A stretch of 14,579 nt of DNA from JBKPFU01 sp046728975 (GTDB taxonomy: Bacteria; Actinomycetota; Thermoleophilia; Gaiellales; Gaiellaceae). The translations under genes were made by a program, and so were the position numbers. Below the pieces are notes generated by a model. It was not told the origin of the DNA. It did no database searches and saw nothing but the letters and a program-made list of their open reading frames with translations. Every line of letters starts with the position of its first letter. The first letter of the stretch is position 1. This document shows, one piece after another, positions 1 to 5,838 of the stretch. The stretch is from NCBI GenBank assembly GCA_046728975.1, contig JBKPFU010000110.1:1-14579 (forward strand). Reading direction: 5' to 3'.

Positions 1-1
1 C

Positions 2-172
2 TCGAGGATCCTCGCCGTCTTCAGCTGGTTCATCGCCCTTGTCATCGGGCGTGTTCCGCAGGGTCTGCGGAACTTCGCCGCGTTCGCGCTCCGCTACGAG
101 CTGCAGACGTACGGCTACACGTTGTTGCTCACGCAGCGCTATCCGAGCTTCGACGTCAAGATCGAGGATTAG
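2..172 (+). CDS. C-terminal end of a DUF4389-like membrane protein (5' truncated)
   Basis: An open frame enters from the left edge and gives 56 residues before TAG at 170-172. The visible part has a hydrophobic stretch (VFSWFIALVIG), then GRVPQGLRNF, and ends in a TLLLTQRYPSF segment. From memory this arrangement is typical of the DUF4389 family: a hydrophobic helix, 'R-P-x-x-L', a second helix and 'L-L-T-D/Q-x-Y-P-x-F'. The function of that family is unknown to me; it is probably an inner-membrane protein. The stop lies 3 bp from the convergent stop of the lipoprotein gene, so the two genes share a tail-to-tail junction with no room for a dedicated terminator. The start and N-terminal half are outside the window. 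Confidence 0.7.
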   Translation, partial: SRILAVFSWFIALVIGRVPQGLRNFAAFALRYELQTYGYTLLLTQRYPSFDVKIED

Positions 173-175
173 GCC

Positions 176-628
176 CTAGCCGGTCTGCGCGCAGGCTTTG
201 AGGCCGAGGTCTTGCCGCCCGATCTTGTCCTGACTCTTCTCGATCGTCTGTAGCCGGGCCAACGCGGACCTGAAGCTCTTCGCGTCGTTGTTGCGGGCGG
301 CGTCGCGCAGCTTCTCGGCCTCCGAGACCTGGTCGTCACCCTGGTCGAGCCACTGCTTGTACTTGGCGGCGAGGTCCTCGGGTGGCTTCAGGTCGCGCAG
401 CTCGCCCTGCCCGTTCCGAATCAAGGGAAGCGCCTTGTCGATCGTCTCTGCGATCTGGTTCGCACCGGTGCCGACGTTTGCGGTCGCCTTCGCGATCTGA
501 CCCTCGTACTTGCTGCAGATTGCATCCGCCTTCGAGCGGAATTCGTCCGTCGACAGGCGCGAGCTTCCGTTGCCGCCGCAGCCGGCGGCCAGGAGCACCG
601 GAACCAGAGCGAATGGGACGTACCGCAC
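176..628 (-). CDS. Small lipoprotein, function unknown
   Basis: This gene encodes 150 residues. A lipoprotein signal peptide is clear: a short N-terminus, a hydrophobic stretch and the lipobox LAAGC with Cys17 as the predicted lipidated residue, followed by a Gly/Ser spacer. The mature part is polar, highly charged and mostly helical, with runs of K/E/D/Q such as DQVSEAEKLRDAARNND, and may form a helical bundle. It contains two further cysteines (Cys38, Cys147) that could form a disulfide outside the membrane. I do not recognise a named family. The start codon is GTG (complement of 626-628). It lies 22 bp downstream of the proline-rich frame that follows the ECF sigma gene on the same strand, so it may be co-transcribed with, or controlled by, that sigma factor. 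The latter is inference. Confidence 0.8.
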   Translation of the reverse strand: MRYVPFALVPVLLAAGCGGNGSSRLSTDEFRSKADAICSKYEGQIAKATANVGTGANQIAETIDKALPLIRNGQGELRDLKPPEDLAAKYKQWLDQGDDQVSEAEKLRDAARNNDAKSFRSALARLQTIEKSQDKIGRQDLGLKACAQTG

Positions 629-650
629 CCCGGCGGAAGCTTACGTCCTG

Positions 651-986
651 CTACGGCGGGGGCAGGGCCGGCGTCACGGGTACCGCGGGCGTGGCGGGGA
701 GCGCGGGCGCCGCCGGGAGTTGCGGCGGCGTCAGCGTCGGCGGTGTCGGTAGTTCCGGAAGCTCGTCGCGCGGCAGCGACGCCGGCGTGTCCGGCAGCGG
801 CGCATCATCGTTCGGAATCCCGACCGGCGGGTTCGACTCGATGGGCGCCGTGACGGTCGGGTTCGGTGGCTCGGTGACGGGCGGCGGCGGCGCGACCGAG
901 GTCGGCTTCAGGTGCGCTTGAGCGCGTCCCTCGTTCCGTGCGTTGGGTCGAAACCGGAGGGGAGGCGCGGCGTGCCGGGACCGCAC
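651..986 (-). pseudogene. Proline-rich tail, probably detached from the ECF sigma factor by frame damage
   Basis: This frame is open for 111 codons and reads almost entirely as P/A/T/L-rich low-complexity sequence, for example TPAVPVTPALPPP at its C-terminus. It lies in exactly the same reading frame as the upstream sigma gene: from 986 back to the sigma start at 1736 is 250 whole codons, with the sigma stop (TGA, 1014-1016) in between. Between about 950 and 1075 the neighbouring frame instead reads as an A/P/R-rich tail (APSTVTAAPARPALRAVPAR). This suggests two compensating indels, real or from assembly, around a tail that was once continuous. It is unlikely to be an independent gene, because a proline-rich tail fused to an ECF sigma factor fits better. 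It fills the otherwise empty 629-1013 interval. Confidence 0.5.
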
Positions 987-1013
987 GAAGCGCAGGCCGC
1001 GCTGGAGCCGCCG

Positions 1014-1736
1014 TCACCGTGGACGGCGCCTTGGGACGGCGGCCGGTCTTGGGGAGACGCGGTCCGCGTGGAACGCGACGCCGCCTGCCGCGAAGGTGAA
1101 GCCGACAGCCGTCGTCGCCGGGGCGAGCTTTCCCGCCCCGGCGCCGCCCCCGAGAACCGACTTGAGCCAGGGCGCGTGCGCGCCGACCGCGGCGCGCTCG
1201 CGCAGCGAATCCGCCAGTCGACGGCGTGCGCGGAAGATCATCGTCTCGACCGCCGCGACGCTGACGCCGAGCTCGTCGGCGATCTCCCGATACGAAAGAC
1301 CCTGCCACTCACGGAGCAGAATCGCCCGCCGTTGCAGCTCGGGAAGCGCGGCGACCGCTTCGATCAGGCCGTGCGGCGCGAGCGCGTCCTGCTCGCGGCT
1401 CGGCGCGACCGCTTCGAGGAAGGCTGGGTCACCGGGCAGCTCTGCAGCGCGGGCCCGGCGGCCGTCCCTCCACCGTGCGATGCAGACGTTCTGCGCGATC
1501 TTCAGCAGCCAGCCGGCCTCGGCGGCGGGTTTCGTTCCTCGGCGGAGGCTGCCGAACGCCTGCAAGAACGTTGTCTGAACCGCATCCTCGGCGTCCGCCC
1601 GGTTGCCGAGGCGGGCGAGGCAAAGGCCGAAGACTCGCGGTCCGTACCGCTCGTAGAGCCGTTGCGCGTGGAGCGCTTCGGCTGAGACGGAGGCGGCCCG
1701 GCCGTTTGCACGGCCTTGTTCGGGCACCGCGGCCAC
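1014..1736 (-). CDS. ECF-type RNA polymerase sigma factor with C-terminal extension
   Basis: This is a 240-residue sigma-70-family protein of the extracytoplasmic-function type. Region 2 covers about residues 28-95 (LYERYGPRVFGLCLARLGNRADAEDAVQTTFLQAF, then the WLLKIAQNVCIARWRD segment). Region 4 covers about residues 125-180, with the helix-turn-helix LSYREIADELGVSVAAVETMIFRARRRL. It directs RNA polymerase to a dedicated promoter set. After region 4 comes an alanine/glycine-rich segment (LGGGAGAGKLAPATTAVGF) that may be membrane-associated, then an arginine/proline-rich end. The start is GTG (complement of 1734-1736), with GTG three codons in as an alternative; no strong Shine-Dalgarno site is visible. 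A perfect 7-bp dyad (1737-1755) sits directly in front of the start. No separate anti-sigma gene follows. The tail may be truncated; see the proline-rich frame downstream. Confidence 0.88.
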   Translation of the reverse strand: MAAVPEQGRANGRAASVSAEALHAQRLYERYGPRVFGLCLARLGNRADAEDAVQTTFLQAFGSLRRGTKPAAEAGWLLKIAQNVCIARWRDGRRARAAELPGDPAFLEAVAPSREQDALAPHGLIEAVAALPELQRRAILLREWQGLSYREIADELGVSVAAVETMIFRARRRLADSLRERAAVGAHAPWLKSVLGGGAGAGKLAPATTAVGFTFAAGGVAFHADRVSPRPAAVPRRRPR

Positions 1737-1772
1737 AGTCGCAGTGTGTGCGACTCTAGGCCGTACGGCCTA
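1737..1772 (-). promoter_or_regulatory. Double-dyad leader in front of the sigma gene
   Basis: Two perfect inverted repeats lie side by side in the 55 bp between the paaD stop and the sigma start. The first is AGTCGCA-GTGTG-TGCGACT at 1737-1755, abutting the start codon. The second is a 16-bp palindrome, TAGGCCGTACGGCCTA, at 1757-1772. On the minus strand a TAGAGT hexamer (complement of 1753-1758) could be a -10 element about 16 nt from the GTG. Possible roles are an operator pair, a leader hairpin hiding the translation start, or a weak terminator for the paa operon. No U-tract follows, so a classical intrinsic terminator is unlikely. Confidence 0.5.
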
Positions 1773-1791
1773 CCCTGTTCGAGGGATTTCG

Positions 1792-2277
1792 CTAGATCGT
1801 CTTGAACTGCTCGAACGGCTGGCGGCAGCCGTTGCAGTACCGGACCGACCGGCACGGAGTCGGCCCGAACATGTTCTCGAGCGTTGTGTCCGTCGAGCCG
1901 CAGTACGGGCAGCGAAAGGCCCCGCGCTGAAGCTGGACGAGCGTCGGTCCGGCCGCCGCTCGCGGTGCGGGCGGCGCGAACCCCGACGCGCGCAGCTTCT
2001 CGCGTCCCTCGGGGGTTATTCGGTCGGTCGACCAGGAGTCGTCGGTGATCACCCGGATGTCGGGCTCCGCGCCGAGCTCGGCGATCTTCGCCGCCATCGC
2101 CTCGCGCATCACCTCGAGCGCCGGGCAGCCGAGGAACGTCGGCGTGAACTCCACCCGCACCTGGCCATTGTCGACCTGGACGTCGCGGACGACGCCGAGG
2201 TCGACGATCGAGATCGGCGGGATCTCGGGATCCGGGATCTCGGCCAGCGCCGCCCACACCTGCTCACTGGTCACCAT
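1792..2277 (-). CDS. paaD: PaaD (PaaJ): phenylacetyl-CoA epoxidase maturation factor
   Basis: This 161-residue protein starts at ATG (complement of 2275-2277). The N-terminal half is a DUF59/MIP18-type domain (about residues 1-95), with IPDPEIPPISIVDLGVV and the conserved cysteine in PTFLGCPALEVM (Cys51). Proteins of this class take part in iron-sulfur or metal-centre assembly. The C-terminal part carries five clustered cysteines (123, 126, 142, 148, 151) in a CPYCGS...C...CNGC arrangement that should bind zinc or an iron-sulfur cluster. PaaD is thought to help assemble the metal centres of the PaaABC(E) epoxidase. The gene is the last of the visible paa operon, and its ATG overlaps the paaC TGA by 7 nt. 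paaE, the reductase that often follows, is absent; the next gene is an ECF sigma factor. Confidence 0.93.
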   Translation of the reverse strand: MVTSEQVWAALAEIPDPEIPPISIVDLGVVRDVQVDNGQVRVEFTPTFLGCPALEVMREAMAAKIAELGAEPDIRVITDDSWSTDRITPEGREKLRASGFAPPAPRAAAGPTLVQLQRGAFRCPYCGSTDTTLENMFGPTPCRSVRYCNGCRQPFEQFKTI

Positions 2278-2843
2278 GTCGCACCGGCCACCGATCGCCG
2301 CACCATCGTCATCTCCTCCCAGAGCTCGGCGAACTCGGGCGCATGCTCGCCGCGGTCCTCGACCAGAGGCTCGAGCTCCTCGACCGCGGCGGTGAAGCGA
2401 GGCTCGTCCTTCAAGCGCTCGTACCACATCTGCGCGTGCATCCGGTGGTAGGCCTCCTCGCGGTCGATCTTCGCCGCGAGTCCGGCAACCTCGGGATCGC
2501 CGGATTCCTTCAGCGCCGCGAGGCGCTGCTCGTCGGCGCGTTCGTAGAGGTGGTGCCGCGCGATCGTCTTCGCCCAGTCGGGAACGAGCCGGAGCTGAAC
2601 CAGCCGCGAGCAGCGGTACTCGTCCGGCTTGCGGTCGAAGGCGAGCTCGTCGGCAGTCGTGCCGAGGTCGCGCGCCGCCAGCTCGTACAGCGCCCGCGCG
2701 TGCCCGATCTCGTTTTGCGCGATCGAGGAGAAGGCGACGTCCTCCTCGAGGAAGGGCGCGATGCCCGTCCATTCGGAGTTGCGCCAGCCGAGGACGAGCT
2801 CGTCGTCGGCTAGCTCAAGAAGCTGCTGTGCCCGCTCGCTCAC
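2271..2843 (-). CDS. paaC: PaaC (PaaI): structural subunit of phenylacetyl-CoA epoxidase, compact form
   Basis: This is a 190-residue ferritin-like, all-helical protein. Family signatures include DDELVLGWRNSEWTG, LEEDVAFSSIAQNEIGHARALYELA, YRCSRLVQ, DWAKTIARHHLYE and REEAYHRMHAQMW. It ends in EMTMVRRSVAGATW, matching the usual C-terminal 'EMQxLxRxxPGxxW'. PaaC pairs with the catalytic PaaA in the oxygenase core that epoxidises the ring of phenylacetyl-CoA. The Escherichia coli protein is about 248 residues; here roughly 58 residues are missing between the helix ending VEELEPL and the terminal HAPEFAELWEEM segment, while both ends are intact. The start is GTG (complement of 2841-2843), the first start after an in-frame TGA four codons upstream. 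The gene overlaps the paaB 3' end by 29 nt and paaD by 7 nt. Confidence 0.92.
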   Translation of the reverse strand: MSERAQQLLELADDELVLGWRNSEWTGIAPFLEEDVAFSSIAQNEIGHARALYELAARDLGTTADELAFDRKPDEYRCSRLVQLRLVPDWAKTIARHHLYERADEQRLAALKESGDPEVAGLAAKIDREEAYHRMHAQMWYERLKDEPRFTAAVEELEPLVEDRGEHAPEFAELWEEMTMVRRSVAGATW

Positions 2844-3093
2844 GTGCGGCTTTCAGCTTTTCCTTGAGCGGATAGCCGTCGACGCGGTGGTAGTTGCGCT
2901 CGAGCTCGTCGACGAAGTCGTCGATCTCGTGCACGGCCTCGCGCGGCACGACCCAGAGGGCCACGGACTCGCCCCGCCGGCCGTACTGCTCCCGCGCGTA
3001 CCACTCGGCGAACTCCTCGTTGGGCGCCTCCACCGAGCCGGCGTGCGCGAACGCCTGGCCCTTCCGCTCCTGCCGAAAGACCTCCCAGATCAC
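2815..3093 (-). CDS. paaB: PaaB: small subunit of phenylacetyl-CoA epoxidase
   Basis: This 92-residue protein matches the usual PaaB length of about 95. Its family signature is WEVFRQERKGQAFAHAGSVEAP near the N-terminus (E. coli 'YEVFVRSKQGLSHRHVGSL'), followed by AREQYGRRGESVALWVV. PaaB bridges PaaAC dimers in the multisubunit epoxidase that acts on phenylacetyl-CoA in the cytoplasm. The start is GTG (complement of 3091-3093) and overlaps the paaA stop as GTGA, a typical translational-coupling junction. Its 3' end overlaps paaC by 29 nt. The C-terminal end (KLKAARERAGTAAS) is charged and has no recognised motif. Confidence is high from both sequence and position between paaA and paaC. Confidence 0.94.
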   Translation of the reverse strand: MIWEVFRQERKGQAFAHAGSVEAPNEEFAEWYAREQYGRRGESVALWVVPREAVHEIDDFVDELERNYHRVDGYPLKEKLKAARERAGTAAS

Positions 3094-3992
3094 GCGGCTT
3101 CAGCTAGGACGGCGCGCCGGACCCACTCGGTCTCGTCGCGTGTCGTCCGGCGCAGCTCCAGGCGGTCGGCCGTCTTCGGCCCGTGGCCCGTGACCACGTG
3201 CTTGAGCTCGTCCCAGTCGGGCTCCGTGTACTCCCAGACGTCGTCGTCGCGCTTGCGCAGCTTCGGGTCCGGCACCGTCAACCCGAGCTCCCAGATCTGC
3301 GGCACGTACCCGTCGAGGAACTGCTGTCTCGCTTCCTCGTTTCCCTGGGACTTGATCCGCCAGTGGTACATCGGGTCCTCGTCCTTCGGGATCGGGTTCC
3401 CGTGGAACTGCATCAGCGGGCCCCACCAGCGGTCGAGCGCTTCCTGGACGAGCTCGCGCTGGTCGTCGGTGCCGAGCATCATCGTCAGCACGACGTCGCG
3501 CCCGTGGAGGATGTGGAACGACTCCTCCCAGCAGATCTTCTTCATGATCCGCGCGTACGGCGCATAGGAGCACTTGAGCAACGCCTTCTGGCTGATGATC
3601 GCCGCCGCGTCGACGAGCCATGCGATCACGCCGACGTCGCCCCACGTCTTCGTGGGGTAGTGGAAGACGTTGTGAAACTTGGACTTGCCCGAGATCAGGT
3701 CGGCGAGGCACTGCTCCCGCGGCTTGCCGAGGTCCTCGACGACCCGGTAGATCAGCTGCGAGTGGCCGACCTCGTCCTGGACCTTCGCGGTCAGCGCGAG
3801 CTTTCGCTGGAGCGTCGGGGCGCGCAGAATCCACTCGCGCTCGGGCAGGACGCCCATCAGCTCCGAGTTCCCGTGCATCTCGATGAACTTGATCAGCTTC
3901 GCGCGGTAGTCGTCCGGCATCCAGTCCTCGGTCTCGACCTGGCCGCCGGACTGCACGTACTCGAGGAACGCCTGTTCTCGCCCGTTGTTCAT
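3090..3992 (-). CDS. paaA: PaaA: catalytic di-iron subunit of phenylacetyl-CoA epoxidase
   Basis: At 300 residues this is close to the roughly 309 of E. coli PaaA. The enzyme adds one oxygen atom of O2 across the aromatic ring of phenylacetyl-CoA, the first committed ring-attack step of aerobic phenylacetate catabolism. Di-iron ligand motifs are visible: Glu44 (NSELMG), Glu74/His77 (QDEVGH), Asp128 (WLVDAA) and Glu157/His160 (EESFH). From memory these are offset by two residues from the E. coli ligands. Other signatures are RAPTLQRK, KTWGDVGVIAWLVD and WWGPLMQFHG. It is the first gene of a minus-strand operon with paaB, paaC and paaD. The ATG is 25 bp from the divergent repressor ATG, and that gap holds the likely operator and promoter. 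All recognised catalytic residues are intact. Confidence 0.96.
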   Translation of the reverse strand: MNNGREQAFLEYVQSGGQVETEDWMPDDYRAKLIKFIEMHGNSELMGVLPEREWILRAPTLQRKLALTAKVQDEVGHSQLIYRVVEDLGKPREQCLADLISGKSKFHNVFHYPTKTWGDVGVIAWLVDAAAIISQKALLKCSYAPYARIMKKICWEESFHILHGRDVVLTMMLGTDDQRELVQEALDRWWGPLMQFHGNPIPKDEDPMYHWRIKSQGNEEARQQFLDGYVPQIWELGLTVPDPKLRKRDDDVWEYTEPDWDELKHVVTGHGPKTADRLELRRTTRDETEWVRRAVLAEAA

Positions 3993-3994
3993 AC

Positions 3995-4008
3995 CGAACG
4001 GTCGTTAG
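3995..4008. promoter_or_regulatory. PaaR-type operator
   Basis: The 14 bp CGAACGGTCGTTAG fit the pseudopalindrome CNAACGNNCGTTNG at every defined position. I recall that consensus as the binding site of the TetR-family PaaR of Thermus thermophilus, which is released by phenylacetyl-CoA. The site lies between paaA and a TetR-family gene and overlaps the predicted -10 element and start sites in both directions. Bound repressor should therefore block both transcripts. The consensus is from memory; the palindrome and its position are directly visible. Confidence 0.82.
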
Positions 4009-4012
4009 GGTA
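4006..4012. promoter_or_regulatory. Symmetric, probably bidirectional -10 element
   Basis: TAGGGTA reads TANNNTA, so the TANNNT form of the -10 hexamer is present on both strands. On the plus strand TAGGGT (4006-4011) ends 6 nt before the repressor ATG, predicting a leaderless mRNA. On the minus strand TACCCT (complement of 4007-4012) predicts a start near 4000, giving paaA a leader of about 8 nt. No clear -35 element was seen in either direction. With only 25 bp between the two ATGs, both promoters must share this space. Confidence 0.55.
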
Positions 4013-4017
4013 ACAAC

Positions 4018-4593
4018 ATGTCCGCTAGGCGCTCGGAGCTAACTCGGCAAGCGGCGCGGCTGTTCGCGCAGAAGGGATACCACGGCACGTCGATCGGGGA
4101 CCTCGCCGACGCGATGGGCGTGCAGAAGGGCTCGCTCTACGCCCACATCGCCTCGAAGCAGGACCTGCTCTACGAGACGATGCTGGAGGGAGCCGCCGCC
4201 TTCCACGCCGGCCTCGACGAAATCCCGGACGACCTTCGCGTGACCGAGAAGATCCGCCTCGCGCTGCGCTCGCACCTCCGCGTCGTCGCCGACCAGCTGG
4301 ACGTCGCCACCGTCTTCATGCAGGAGTGGCGCTACCTCGAGGGCGCGCGGCGCGACGAGATCCTCGCCGAGCGCCGCCGCTACGAGGACCGGGTCCGGGC
4401 GCTCTTCCGCGAAGGCCGCGAGCTGGGGGAGCTCCGCACCGACCTCGACGACGCGACCGCCGCCTTGCTCGTCCTCTCCGCCGCGAACTGGGCGTATACC
4501 TGGTTGCAACCCGGACGCGACACCGACGAGCTGGCGGACAGGTTTTGCGCCCTGCTCGTCGACGGGATGCGCGGGTACGCGACGCCCGGTTAA
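4018..4593 (+). CDS. paaR: TetR-family repressor, PaaR-like regulator of the paa operon
   Basis: This is a 191-residue TetR/AcrR-type regulator. The N-terminal helix-turn-helix covers about residues 5-52 (AARLFAQKGYHGTSIGDLADAMGV, then KGSLYAHIASKQDLL). The C-terminal ligand-binding domain has the MQEWRYLEGARRDEILAERRRYE and SAANWAYTWLQPGRDTDELADRF segments seen in the KstR/PaaR-type TetR_C group. It should bind the dyad in the 25-bp gap to paaA and repress both itself and paaABCD, with phenylacetyl-CoA the most likely inducer. The effector is inferred from the operator match and gene context. The ATG is probably the transcript start (leaderless). Its stop TAA shares the TTAA at 4590-4593 with the convergent VOC gene stop. 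Confidence 0.88.
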   Translation: MSARRSELTRQAARLFAQKGYHGTSIGDLADAMGVQKGSLYAHIASKQDLLYETMLEGAAAFHAGLDEIPDDLRVTEKIRLALRSHLRVVADQLDVATVFMQEWRYLEGARRDEILAERRRYEDRVRALFREGRELGELRTDLDDATAALLVLSAANWAYTWLQPGRDTDELADRFCALLVDGMRGYATPG

Positions 4594-4943
4594 CGCGGCC
4601 GCCGCGGATCGTCACCACCGCGGTACGTGATCGCTTCCAGCCGTCTGCCGTCGGGATCGTCGAAGAAGACGCCGACGGCGACCTCGTGGTCCCGCTCCTC
4701 CCATTTGATTCCCTCGGTTTCTAGGCGGCGCTTGAGCTCCGCGCGTTCCTCTTCGGACACGCGCACCGCCGTGTGCGGGCCGGGGCCGCCGAGCTTGTGC
4801 AGCGCGAATCCGGTGTTGCCGACATACGCCATCACCGGGTGGCCCTCGGTCCTGACGATGCGGGCGCCGAACGTCCGCTCGTAGAACGCGGCGGTCGCGT
4901 CGGGGTCGTCCGTTTCGAAGGCAACGTGATCGATGCGTGACAT
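4590..4943 (-). CDS. VOC (glyoxalase/bleomycin-resistance fold) protein
   Basis: This gene encodes a single vicinal-oxygen-chelate domain of 117 residues. It opens with IDHVAFETDDPDATAAFYERTFGARIV, the usual first beta-alpha-beta unit, and the second unit ends in VGVFFDDPDGRRLEAITY. Likely metal ligands are His6, His57 (PHTAVRV) and Glu103 (RLEAITY), as in metal-dependent members such as glyoxalase I and methylmalonyl-CoA epimerase. The substrate cannot be told from sequence. ATG (complement of 4941-4943) is chosen because the fold begins there; a longer open frame upstream antisense to the lipid kinase is not credible. The start is 10 bp from the preferred divergent lipid-kinase ATG, so promoters overlap coding sequence. 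The stop overlaps that of the convergent repressor. Confidence 0.85.
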   Translation of the reverse strand: MSRIDHVAFETDDPDATAAFYERTFGARIVRTEGHPVMAYVGNTGFALHKLGGPGPHTAVRVSEEERAELKRRLETEGIKWEERDHEVAVGVFFDDPDGRRLEAITYRGGDDPRRPR

Positions 4944-4953
4944 GCTCGCCACG

Positions 4954-5838
4954 ATGAGTCGTGGCGTCCTCATCGTCAACCCGTTCGCGAGCGGCGTGAC
5001 CGAGGAGCGAACGGCTGCGGTCGAGCGTTCGCTCTCGCGGGTCGCCGCCATGGAGGTTGTACGAACGGAGCAGCGCGGGCACGCGACCGAGCTCGCGCGC
5101 GACGCCGACGCCGACGCGCTGTTCGTCTTCTCGGGCGACGGCGGCTTCAACGAAGTGCTCAACGGCCGGATCGATCTGCCGCTCGGGCTGATCCCCGGTG
5201 GAGCGACGAACGTCCTGCCGCGTGCCCTGGGTCTCCCGCGCGATCCTGTCGCGGCCGCCGAGCGGCTCGCGCGTGCGCTCACGCAGGGCCGGACTCGGCG
5301 GATCTCGGTTGGGCGCGTGAACGGCCGACGCTTCGGCTTTGCCGCAGGAGTCGGCCTCGACGCCGAGCTCGTCCGTCGGGTCGACGCGCGAGGCCGCGAG
5401 CTCGGCAGGCGTCCCGGGGATACGGCCTTCGCTACTGCGGCGATGAGCCTCCTGGCGAGGCGGCGCTGGCGGCTCGAGCCCGTGCTCGAGGTCGTCGGTT
5501 TCGGCCGCGCGGCGTTCGCGCTGGTCGCGAACTGCGATCCGTACACTTATGCCGGACGGGTGCCGCTTCATGTGGCGCCCGAGGCGCGCTTCGAGCTGGG
5601 GCTGGACGTCGTGGCGCCGAACGCGGTGCGCCCCTTCGCGATCCCGCGCCTGCTCGCGTACGCCGTGCGCGGGCGCGGGCAGGAGCGCGCCGGCGACGTC
5701 CTCTACGGACACGACCTCGACCGACTCGAGATCGTGGGCGACGCTCTGCTTCCCCTTCAGGCCGACGGGGAGGATCTCGGCGACGCCGAGCGCGTCGTTG
5801 TGGAGGCGGAGCGCGGCGCAGCTACCGTGCTGCTGTGA
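4954..5838 (+). CDS. Diacylglycerol-kinase-family lipid kinase
   Basis: From ATG 4954 this gives 294 residues. The DAGK catalytic signature is clear: VLIVNPFASG at the N-terminus, FVFSGDGGFNEVLNG (the GDGG nucleotide motif, about residues 61-64) and LGLIPGGATNVLPRALG (about 81-95). The C-terminal part forms the YegS/DgkB-like beta domain, ending LPLQADGEDLG near a QxDGE motif that helps bind nucleotide and metal. Such enzymes phosphorylate diacylglycerol or related lipids (sphingoid base, lipid glycoside) at the cytoplasmic face of the membrane; the acceptor is not determined. ATG codons at 4933 and 4942 are alternative starts but would overlap the divergent VOC start. The stop overlaps the next gene as GTGA, indicating coupling with the two lipoprotein hydrolases and the WD40 lipoprotein. 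Confidence 0.9.
   Translation: MSRGVLIVNPFASGVTEERTAAVERSLSRVAAMEVVRTEQRGHATELARDADADALFVFSGDGGFNEVLNGRIDLPLGLIPGGATNVLPRALGLPRDPVAAAERLARALTQGRTRRISVGRVNGRRFGFAAGVGLDAELVRRVDARGRELGRRPGDTAFATAAMSLLARRRWRLEPVLEVVGFGRAAFALVANCDPYTYAGRVPLHVAPEARFELGLDVVAPNAVRPFAIPRLLAYAVRGRGQERAGDVLYGHDLDRLEIVGDALLPLQADGEDLGDAERVVVEAERGAATVLL

Noticed and set aside
805..1308. Minus-strand open frame of 167 codons overlapping the sigma gene
   Set aside because: Most of it is an Arg/Gly-rich shadow of the sigma gene in another frame. Only its middle part (about 950-1075) may be the displaced sigma tail, which is reported as such rather than as a gene.
4590..5712. Long minus-strand open frames antisense to the lipid kinase
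   Set aside because: Arg/Ser/Ala-rich low-complexity translations typical of the antisense of GC-rich genes; the VOC domain begins cleanly at 4943.
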